Source of the DNA: JACZXC01 sp036447375
GTDB lineage: Bacteria; Myxococcota_A; UBA9160; SMWR01
DNA: 63,146 nucleotides
Assembly (NCBI GenBank): GCA_036447375.1
Contig: JAZFUU010000071.1
Span: 1-63,146, forward strand
Reading direction: 5' to 3'
A program made the translations under genes and the position numbers. Positions 56,995 through 63,146 of the stretch are shown one piece after another (positions within the stretch are counted from its first letter, which is position 1; each line of letters starts with the position of its first letter). The notes under the pieces were generated by a model. The model did not search any database, had not been told where the DNA came from, and was given only the letters and a program-made list of their open reading frames with translations.

Positions 56995-57942
56995 TCAGAC
57001 GCCCTTTCCCCCGGCAAATTCCACCGCGGCTGCCAGCTCCGATTGGCGCCCGAAACTCGCCCTTCCGACCCGCGCCGCGATGCGCCCCACCAGACCCGTG
57101 AGAACCCGCCCCGGCCCGATCTCGAGGAACCGATCCACCCCGAGCTCCAGCATCCGCTGAATCATCCCGGTAAAGCGCACCGGAGACGTCACTTGCTCGG
57201 TTAACGTTTCCACGAGGCGAACTCCTTCCTCGATCGGCGCCGCATCCACGTTGTTCACCACCGGGGGTCGTGGATCTTCGAACCGCAGGCGCTTCAACTC
57301 CAGTGCCAGCATGTCCGCGGCCGGCCGCATGAGCGAGCAGTGGAAGGGTGCCGACACCGCCAACGGAATCGTTCGCCTGGCGCCTTCCTGACGAGCGCGG
57401 GAACAGGCTACCTCCACGGCGACGGCGTCTCCCGAGATCACCGTCTGACGGGGAGCGTTGAAGTTCGCCGGTGATACCACCTTGCCGGTCTCGATTCGCG
57501 CGCGCTCGCAAGCCGCCTGAACCTCCTCCGGCGTAGAGCCGAGCACCGCGGCCATCGCGCCGCGCCCCTCCGCCACCGCCTGCTGCATGAACCGGCCGCG
57601 GGCGTGCACTGTGCGCACGGCGTCCGCGAAGGTCAGCGCGCCGCTGGCGACGAGCGCGGTGTACTCACCGAGGCTGTGTCCAGCGTTGTAGGCGGGGATC
57701 AACTCGGTCTTCTCCTGCAACGCACGGAGCAGCGCGATCCCGGTTGTGAGGATCGCGGGCTGCTGAATCTCGGTCTGCAACAACTCACGCTCGGGGCCCT
57801 CGAAGCAGAGTGTCGAGAGCGAAAACCCCAAGGCGTCATCGGCCGCAGAATAGACTTCGCGGGCGGCAGCAGACGCCTCATAGACGTCGCGCCCCATTCC
57901 CACTTCCTGGGAACCCTGCCCGGGAAAGAGCAGTGCGAGCAC
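56995..57942 (-). CDS. fabD: Malonyl-CoA:ACP transacylase
   Basis: 315 residues. LLFPGQGSQEVGMG at the N-terminus, active site AGHSLGEYTAL (Ser) and the C-terminal VSAPFHCSLM (His). Loads malonyl onto ACP. GTG start with GGAG nine bases before. Six bases downstream of rpmF; plsX and fabH, usually between, are missing. Confidence 0.96.
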   Translation of the reverse strand: MLALLFPGQGSQEVGMGRDVYEASAAAREVYSAADDALGFSLSTLCFEGPERELLQTEIQQPAILTTGIALLRALQEKTELIPAYNAGHSLGEYTALVASGALTFADAVRTVHARGRFMQQAVAEGRGAMAAVLGSTPEEVQAACERARIETGKVVSPANFNAPRQTVISGDAVAVEVACSRARQEGARRTIPLAVSAPFHCSLMRPAADMLALELKRLRFEDPRPPVVNNVDAAPIEEGVRLVETLTEQVTSPVRFTGMIQRMLELGVDRFLEIGPGRVLTGLVGRIAARVGRASFGRQSELAAAVEFAGGKGV

Positions 57943-57948
57943 AGAAAT

Positions 57949-58131
57949 TCACTCCTCGTCGGTCTGGATGATTTCACGACCCCGGTAGGTTCCGCAGTTG
58001 CCGCACACATGGTGCGGCCGCTTCGGTTCCCCGCACTGCGGGCAGTTGCTCCGCGCCGAGGGCCGGAGTGCATCGTGGGCGCGCCGCATGTTGCGCTTCG
58101 CTCGAGAGGTTCGACGTTTGGGAACGGCCAT
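57949..58131 (-). CDS. rpmF: 50S ribosomal protein L32
   Basis: 60 residues: MAVPKRRTSRAKRNMRRAHDAL, then a zinc-binding four-Cys form CPQC and CGNCG. The Cys-containing version suggests no zinc-saving paralogue is required here. Shares one base with the stop of the yceD gene (TGATG), the standard yceD-rpmF pair. Confidence 0.95.
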   Translation of the reverse strand: MAVPKRRTSRAKRNMRRAHDALRPSARSNCPQCGEPKRPHHVCGNCGTYRGREIIQTDEE

Positions 58132-58724
58132 CAGCGGGTGCCTCGCTCGTGGTTTTTCGATTTCGCCCGGGTCCTCAGCTTCTCGAGAACAGCGAAGGGC
58201 GAGTTGGGCCGGCTCACCTCGCAGTCACAGGTCTCGACGTTCCGGTCGGCGCCGCAGGTCGGACACAGCCCGGGGCAATCCTCGCTGCACAACGGATTGA
58301 CGGGCAACGAGAGCGCCACCAACTCGCGGGCAAAACCGCTCAGCTGAATCTCGCCGCCGCGGAACCAGCCGGTTTCGAATGCTTCCCCCAGACACATGCC
58401 ATCACGGGCCAAGGCCTCGGCCGCCTCGGGATCGACGGGGGATCGGTCGCCGGCGGGCTCGAGCACCAGCCGAAACGGCTCCTCGAGTTCATGACGATAG
58501 CGCGCGAGGCAACGACCGCATTCGAGGTCCACGCCCCCGCACACATCGCCTTCGATGCACACGGACTCCGCCACCCAATGCGCGCGGAACGCGAAGCGAA
58601 CGGGCTCAGCGACCCGCCCGGGACTTTCCTGCCGCGGCTGAATCGCAGACGGCAGCCAGGGCGACTCGCTCTCGAACACGAAGTCGGTCGGCGAATTCGA
58701 TAGCTGGTCGACCCAGAGTCTCAT
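58131..58724 (-). CDS. yceD: YceD/DUF177 family protein
   Basis: 197 residues. DLECGRCLARYRHELEEPF and CSEDCPGLCPTCGADRNVETCDC are the diagnostic Cys-rich parts of DUF177. Members influence 23S rRNA accumulation in plants and bacteria. ATG at 58724 (MRLWVDQL) chosen; upstream in-frame codons lie in the AT-richer presumed promoter region that faces gltX. Confidence 0.88.
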   Translation of the reverse strand: MRLWVDQLSNSPTDFVFESESPWLPSAIQPRQESPGRVAEPVRFAFRAHWVAESVCIEGDVCGGVDLECGRCLARYRHELEEPFRLVLEPAGDRSPVDPEAAEALARDGMCLGEAFETGWFRGGEIQLSGFARELVALSLPVNPLCSEDCPGLCPTCGADRNVETCDCEVSRPNSPFAVLEKLRTRAKSKNHERGTR

Positions 58725-58884
58725 GGCGTCCGTCTCTCGGGAAATCGGCAAGAACGTCTGTAAAAACAAGCGCTTACATGCGTGCAGATAGCAGAGCCCG
58801 AAACCCTCGGCAACTCGACCCGGGCCGTGGCAAGCGCGCCCGCGGACGGACATCCGTTCTGGGCGCGCCCGTCACGTCCGCTGA

Positions 58885-58890
58885 TATGCT
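58885..58890 (+). promoter_or_regulatory. TANNNT-type -10 box eight bases before gltX
   Basis: TATGCT (extended TGATATGCT) ends eight bases before the gltX ATG, which has no Shine-Dalgarno. The spacing fits a leaderless transcript. No clear -35. Low confidence from one short motif. Confidence 0.25.
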
Positions 58891-58898
58891 CCGCCGCG

Positions 58899-60323
58899 AT
58901 GACCTCCGTATGCACCCGCTTCGCACCCAGCCCGACCGGGTTCCTGCACCTGGGCTCGGCGCGCACGGCTCTCTTCAACTGGGCCTACGCGAGGCGACAC
59001 GGGGGCCGGCTGATTCTGCGCGTGGAAGACACGGATCGCGAGCGCTCCAGCCCCGCCTCCGAAGCCGCCATTCTCGATGGGCTGGACTGGCTCGGAATCG
59101 ACTGGGACGAGGGGCCCCTGCGACAGAGCGAACGACGCGATCGTCACGAAGCGGCCATCGAGACCCTGCTGGCCAAGGGACGGGCCTACCGCTGCCGATG
59201 CACCCCCGCGGAGATCGAGGATCGCAAGGCCCGCGCGATCGCTCAGGGCGAGAAGTGGACCTACGACGGTCGCTGCCGCGACCTCGATCTCGGTCAGGAC
59301 TGCGGCTCCCACACCGTGCGGTTGCGACTCCCCAAGTCCGGCCACCTCGGTTGGGACGACCTCGTATTCGGCGAGAGCGGCCAGGATGCCGTTGAGATCG
59401 GCGACCGGATCATCCGCCGCAGCAACGGGAACCCCCTCTATCACCTGGCCGTGGTGGTCGACGATCTCGATATGGGCATCAGCCACGTGATTCGAGGGGC
59501 GGACCACCACGCAAACACACCCTTCCAGATCGCGATCTACCGGGCCCTGGAGAGTGAGCCTCCGAAGTTCGCCCACGTCCCGTTGATCGTCGGACCCGGC
59601 GGGAAGAAGCTCTCCAAGCGCGGCGGCTCGGTGTCGGTGCAGGAATACCGGAGTCAGGGTTTCCTTCCCGAGGCGGTCTTGAACTGGTTGGTTCGCATCG
59701 GGTGGTCTCACGGTGACCAGGAGATATTCGACCGCGAGGACATCGTGGGCCTTTTCGATCTGGCTCCGATCCATCGCTCCAGCGCCCAGGCCGATCCGGC
59801 CAAGCTGGATTCACTGAACCATCACTACATCAAGACCCTGCCCCGGGCAGAGCTGATGACCCGGCTGCACCCGTTCATCGAGTCGGAGACCGGATGCCCG
59901 GTCGAACTCACACCCTCCATCGAAGAACTGGTCGACCTGCTGCGAGACCGAAGCCGGAATCTGACCGAGATGGCGCGCCTCGCGCGCTTCCTGACGGTGG
60001 AGAAAATCGTCTACGAGGAAAAGGCGGCGCGCAAGCACCTTCGGACCGAGATCGAACCCGCACTTCGGGATCTCTACGAGCAACTTTCGAATCTCGATCC
60101 ATGGCAGGCCGACACCCTGGAAGCCGCCTTCGAGACGGTTCGCGCGCGCCACGGGGACCTTCCGATGGGAAAACTCGCTCAGCCGGTTCGCGTCGCGATC
60201 ACCGGCACCGCTGTCTCTCCCGGGATTTTCGAAACCCTGGCCGTGCTGGGCAAGCGCCGCTCTGCGGCCCGCATCGCCGACGCCCTCGCCTACCTGCGCC
60301 GAACCCAGAGGCCCGGGGTATGA
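58899..60323 (+). CDS. gltX: Glutamyl-tRNA synthetase
   Basis: 474 residues. Class I synthetase: TRFAPSPTGFLHLGSARTALFNW (HIGH equivalent), RVEDTDRERS, and KKLSKRGG (KMSKS equivalent). C-terminal helical anticodon-binding domain present. The ATG at 58899 begins exactly at the conserved start; the longer frame upstream is unsupported. A tRNA-Gln gene follows 20 bases after the stop on the same strand. Whether it charges tRNA-Glu only or also tRNA-Gln cannot be settled by eye. Confidence 0.96.
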   Translation: MTSVCTRFAPSPTGFLHLGSARTALFNWAYARRHGGRLILRVEDTDRERSSPASEAAILDGLDWLGIDWDEGPLRQSERRDRHEAAIETLLAKGRAYRCRCTPAEIEDRKARAIAQGEKWTYDGRCRDLDLGQDCGSHTVRLRLPKSGHLGWDDLVFGESGQDAVEIGDRIIRRSNGNPLYHLAVVVDDLDMGISHVIRGADHHANTPFQIAIYRALESEPPKFAHVPLIVGPGGKKLSKRGGSVSVQEYRSQGFLPEAVLNWLVRIGWSHGDQEIFDREDIVGLFDLAPIHRSSAQADPAKLDSLNHHYIKTLPRAELMTRLHPFIESETGCPVELTPSIEELVDLLRDRSRNLTEMARLARFLTVEKIVYEEKAARKHLRTEIEPALRDLYEQLSNLDPWQADTLEAAFETVRARHGDLPMGKLAQPVRVAITGTAVSPGIFETLAVLGKRRSAARIADALAYLRRTQRPGV

Positions 60324-60343
60324 TCTCAAGAACGCGAAAGCCC

Positions 60344-60417
60344 TCCCCGGTCGTCCAACGGCAGGACAGCGGACTCTGAATCCGTCAATGGAGGTTCGAA
60401 TCCTCCCCGGGGATCCA
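60344..60417 (+). tRNA. tRNA-Gln (anticodon CUG)
   Basis: Acceptor TCCCCGG (60344-60350) pairs with CCGGGGA (60407-60413), then discriminator T and encoded CCA. Anticodon stem GCGGA/TCCGT with loop CTCTGAA places anticodon CTG at 60376-60378. T arm GGAGG-TTCGAAT-CCTCC is perfect. The gene ends two bases from the stop codon of the convergent DsbA-like gene. Confidence 0.95.
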
Positions 60418-60419
60418 CC

Positions 60420-61142
60420 TCAGCCTTCGCTCAGCTCCTCGTCGATCATGGCCTGGAATCTCTCGAAGGGCTGGGCCCCCGACAGGAAACGTCCATTCAA
60501 GAAGAAGCCGGGCGTGCCCGTGACCCCCAACCGCCTGGCTTCGCTCGTATCATCGGCGATGCGCTGCTTCACGTCTTTTGAGGCGATGTCCTTTCGGTAC
60601 CGGTCCATGTCGAGGCCAATCGCCTGGGCGTAGCCTTCCAGGACGGAGGGCTCGAGCGCCCGCTGATTGGCAAAGATCCGGTCGTGCATCTCCCAGAACT
60701 TGCCCTGCCTGTGCGCCGCCTCCGCCGCTGCGTGAGCCGCCGGGGCCTTGGAGTGAATACTGAGCGGAAGGTGCTTGAACACGATGCGGACCTGGTCACC
60801 GTACTCTTTCTGGATCTTTTGCAGTGTCGGATTCACCCGGCCGCAGAAGGGACATTGGAAATCGCTGAACTCCACGATCGCAACCTTGGCCGACTCCGGA
60901 CCGCGTGATGGCGCTCCCGCGAGATTGACGGAGTATCGACGCTCCGGGTCCGGACGCGATCGCGGCCGGTCGGCTCGGCCGGTATCCGCGATCGTCGGAA
61001 GCGATCCCAGGGCGGACCGGATCGACGCCAGCTCGCCGCTGGCCTGGTTCAGCGAAGATTGGATCACAAAGGCGGCGCCCAGGACCGCGGCACCCAGAAT
61101 CGCCGAGGAAATCAGCACCAGGATGCCCGCTTTTTCGCTCAC
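60420..61142 (-). CDS. DsbA-family thiol-disulfide oxidoreductase, membrane anchored
   Basis: 240 residues. N-terminal hydrophobic anchor (about 7-28), linker, then thioredoxin-fold domain with CPFC at 97-100 in VEFSDFQCPFCGRVNP and the cis-Pro loop GVTGTPGFFLNG. The helical insert AHAAAEAAHRQGKFWEMHDRIF is typical of the thioredoxin_4/DsbA type. Periplasmic disulfide oxidation or isomerisation. Convergent with tRNA-Gln. Confidence 0.9.
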   Translation of the reverse strand: MSEKAGILVLISSAILGAAVLGAAFVIQSSLNQASGELASIRSALGSLPTIADTGRADRPRSRPDPERRYSVNLAGAPSRGPESAKVAIVEFSDFQCPFCGRVNPTLQKIQKEYGDQVRIVFKHLPLSIHSKAPAAHAAAEAAHRQGKFWEMHDRIFANQRALEPSVLEGYAQAIGLDMDRYRKDIASKDVKQRIADDTSEARRLGVTGTPGFFLNGRFLSGAQPFERFQAMIDEELSEG

Positions 61143-61190
61143 TTCAGATCCTCCATTTCCCGAGACCCAAGACCCCAGGACCCGAGACGT

Positions 61191-62066
61191 TCACCAGCAA
61201 ATCGGCACGAGATCGGGCATGAGAATAACGAGTAGGGCGCCGGCTGCGATAGCCGGGGCAAAACCAAAGGGCGCGTTCCAACGACGGGTGACCAATCCCC
61301 AGCCGACGCCCAGCAACAGGCCCGCGGCACACGCGGCGAGGATCGTCTTGAGCACCCCGATGGGTCCGAGGACAGCACCGATCATGGCCAACAGTTTGAC
61401 ATCGCCGAATCCCACCCCCGGAAACCAGGTCCAGTAGTCGAGTGTCCCCGGCCTGGGGAGCTCCTCCCCCTCCCCGGGCCAGTGAGGAAAGCGACGACCC
61501 ATCGCCGTGGTCACTCGGGCGTGGGCGAATCCGATCGACCAGAAGAGACCACCCCCGAGCAGCGCACCCAGGGCCGAGTTCGTCAGCGCACTCGACAGCG
61601 ACGCACCCCCCACCGCGTGAACGATCGGAACCAGGGTTACGGCCAACAACCCACCGCCGATCGAAATCTCGTCTGGAATGATCCGGTAGTCGAAGTCGAT
61701 GGCGGCGACCACGATCAGGGCGGCGGCAAACGCGAACAACACCGGGGTGATGAGGGTGGCGCCGTAGCGCAAAGCGATGCCCGCGAAGAGCAGGCCCGTG
61801 AGGGCCTCGATGGCCGGGTAGCGCAGGGAGATACGGACTCGGCAGTTTCGGCAGCGTCCCCGCAACCACAGGTACGAGAGCACGGGCACATTGTCGAAAG
61901 GCGCCACGGGGCTGTCGCAGCGGGGGCAGTGCGACCCCGGGCGAATCAACGACTCGCCCCGGGGCAGACGGTGGATCACCACGTTCAGAAACGAACCCAC
62001 GATCATCCCGAGGACCAGGGTCCAGATGCCGAGAAGCTCGGGCACGAGGTGAGCCGACCCATCCAT
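61191..62066 (-). CDS. pilD: Prepilin peptidase / N-methyltransferase
   Basis: 291 residues. A24 aspartyl protease with N-terminal methylase part: GSFLNVVIHRLPRGE and two zinc-type Cys pairs (Cys47/50, Cys72/75). Catalytic Asp124 (AAIDFDYRIIPD) and Asp222 (GFGDVKLLAMIG). Eight or so membrane segments. Processes type IV pilins or type II pseudopilins. No pil or gsp genes nearby, so the system served lies elsewhere. Confidence 0.95.
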   Translation of the reverse strand: MDGSAHLVPELLGIWTLVLGMIVGSFLNVVIHRLPRGESLIRPGSHCPRCDSPVAPFDNVPVLSYLWLRGRCRNCRVRISLRYPAIEALTGLLFAGIALRYGATLITPVLFAFAAALIVVAAIDFDYRIIPDEISIGGGLLAVTLVPIVHAVGGASLSSALTNSALGALLGGGLFWSIGFAHARVTTAMGRRFPHWPGEGEELPRPGTLDYWTWFPGVGFGDVKLLAMIGAVLGPIGVLKTILAACAAGLLLGVGWGLVTRRWNAPFGFAPAIAAGALLVILMPDLVPICW

Positions 62067-62097
62067 GGACAGAAGCTAGCAGCCGAGCCGGGCGGGC

Positions 62098-62874
62098 TCA
62101 GCGGAAGTCACGGCGCCCGAACAGCGCCGTGGCCGCCACGAGTAGGATCGCGACATACCCGACCCCGTAGAGAAGGGGCAGGCCCACGTCCGACAACACG
62201 ACCGGGAGCCCGTGGGAGGCCTCGACGCTGAGATTGAAGCTCTCGAGGTCCGGGAGCGTGCGATGCAGCAGCGCCGTCAGACGCTGCACGCTTTCGAGAT
62301 CCGAAGCCGCGCCCAGATCCCGAAGATCGCGCGTCATGTGACCGACGAACCAGAGCCCCCCGGAGAAGAACGAGGCGAGCATCGGGGTGGTGAAGGAAGA
62401 GAAGAGCGTGGCGAGCGCGACCACCAGAGCGAGCTCGACGCCCGTGAGAAAGAAGGCCGCCGCGTGGGCGGCAGTCAGGGGCGCACCTGTGGCCAGAGAA
62501 ACGCCCGCGAATACTGCAATCATGACCGCCATCTGCATCCAGATCGTCAGCACCAGACCCACATACTTTCCCAGCAGGAACTCGGTCCGCGACAGGGGCT
62601 TCGAAAGGATCGTGTACACGGTGCGACGGTCGACTTCGTTGTGGATCAGGTTCACCCCGACGAAGATGGCGATGGCCACGCTGAACAACCGAATGGCCGC
62701 GAGTCCGATGTCCTGCAGAATCCGCTCGCTCTCCACGTAAGAGAGGGTGGAGAGGAAAACACCCGCGAGAATCAGCGCGACCGCGAAAAACAGCAAGATG
62801 TAGAGCAGCTTGTTGCGAACCGCCTCGCGAATCGTATTCGTTGCGATCGTCCAGATGCGCGCCGGCGAGATCAT
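62098..62874 (-). CDS. ABC-2 type transporter permease
   Basis: 258 residues with six hydrophobic segments. IATNTIREAVRNKLLYILL at the start and DRRTVYTILSKPLSRTEFLLGKYVG are typical of NosY/ABC-2 permeases. Its ATG overlaps the stop of the upstream ATPase gene (ATGA). Substrate unknown. Confidence 0.88.
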   Translation of the reverse strand: MISPARIWTIATNTIREAVRNKLLYILLFFAVALILAGVFLSTLSYVESERILQDIGLAAIRLFSVAIAIFVGVNLIHNEVDRRTVYTILSKPLSRTEFLLGKYVGLVLTIWMQMAVMIAVFAGVSLATGAPLTAAHAAAFFLTGVELALVVALATLFSSFTTPMLASFFSGGLWFVGHMTRDLRDLGAASDLESVQRLTALLHRTLPDLESFNLSVEASHGLPVVLSDVGLPLLYGVGYVAILLVAATALFGRRDFR

Positions 62875-63146
62875 CGGTCCAACTCCTCGTCATCGATGCG
62901 ATTTTTCTCCACGGCGGACAGGAAGATCGATTCCAGCGATACCCGATGGGGGGTCACTGAGAGCACCTCTCCGCCGGCGTCGAGAATTGCGCCGAGCATC
63001 AAATTCACGTTCTTGTCGGCGATGCGCACCTCGATGCGGTCGCCGTGGCCTCGCATCGACGCCCCGAATCGCTCCTCGATCTGCACGGCGGTTTCAGACC
63101 GAAGCCCCGCCACCACCACGTCGGATTCTCGCTGGTCTCCTGCGAG
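62871..63146 (-). CDS. ABC transporter ATP-binding protein, C-terminal end (runs off the window)
   Basis: Only the last ~91 codons are visible: no Walker motifs, but a C-terminal accessory region ending in VSLESIFLSAVEKNR, the usual tail of ABC-2 exporter ATPases (…LEDIFL…). Coupling with the following permease supports this. The GTG at 63119 is not the true start since the frame continues to the window edge. Confidence 0.75.
   Translation of the reverse strand, partial: LAGDQRESDVVVAGLRSETAVQIEERFGASMRGHGDRIEVRIADKNVNLMLGAILDAGGEVLSVTPHRVSLESIFLSAVEKNRIDDEELDR

Noticed and set aside
58782..58898. Longer gltX N-terminus from an upstream ATG
   Set aside because: The added 39 residues have no synthetase features and overlap the presumed promoter; the conserved start is at 58899.

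Overview
The window is a GC-rich (mid-60s per cent by eye), tightly packed bacterial chromosome segment from a diderm. LPS/outer-membrane genes (bamA, skp, lptE, lolC/D, lnt, a heptose kinase) sit among housekeeping genes in orders typical of Deltaproteobacteria in the broad sense: phoH-ybeY-lnt-prfB-lysS-lolCD-bamA-skp, yicC-remA-gmk-rel, and yceD-rpmF-fabD-acpP-rpiB/glyA-nrdR-ribD-ribH-nusB. I would place it in Myxococcota, Desulfobacterota or a related uncultured lineage, but cannot name a species. I see no phage, insertion sequence, integron or CRISPR array. Almost every gene is on the minus strand. Stop/start overlaps of 1-8 bases are pervasive, and GTG, TTG and one probable CTG start are common.

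Layout. 1-3.8 kb: 5' part of glutamate synthase large subunit behind an Lrp-type regulator. 3.9-6.2 kb: glpK-gdpD. 6.3-11.1 kb: smc-ftsY. 11.3-15.7 kb: a glycosyltransferase coupled to a two-gene heterodimeric ABC exporter. 15.9-18.4 kb (plus strand): purM and an FAD-binding-like protein. 18.4-23.5 kb: heptose kinase, yicC, remA, gmk, bifunctional rel. 23.6-30.3 kb: lolC, lolD, bamA, skp. 30.3-36 kb: phoH, ybeY, lnt, prfB (with a programmed frameshift), lysS. 36-39.1 kb: a TPR/zinc-ribbon membrane protein and a DUF4388 protein. 39.3-41.1 kb: rpsT against lptE-holA. 41.1-51.5 kb: a ten-kilobase chemosensory operon. 51.7-58.7 kb: L32, fatty-acid, one-carbon and riboflavin genes ending with nusB and a lone M17-type N-terminal domain. 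58.9-60.4 kb (plus): gltX and tRNA-Gln(CUG). 60.4-63.1 kb: DsbA-like protein, prepilin peptidase, ABC-2 transporter.

What stands out. (1) One open frame encodes ribose-5-phosphate isomerase B fused to serine hydroxymethyltransferase. (2) The chemosensory operon (cheY-cheA-cheW-cheW-mcp-zinc-ribbon/pseudoreceiver-HEAT-cheR-cheY) has no cheB or cheD. It carries two unusual accessory proteins and a sigma-28-like promoter candidate, which fits either motility or an alternative cellular function. (3) The envelope genes are elaborated: BamA has an extra N-terminal FlgO/TolB-like domain and apparently six POTRA repeats, and LolC carries a roughly 240-residue multi-spanning extension. (4) PhoH appears to begin at a CUG codon. 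(5) The usual fab and rib clusters are reduced to fabD-acpP and ribD-ribH.

Limits: all calls come from reading sequence and remembered family features; no searches or structure predictions were run.
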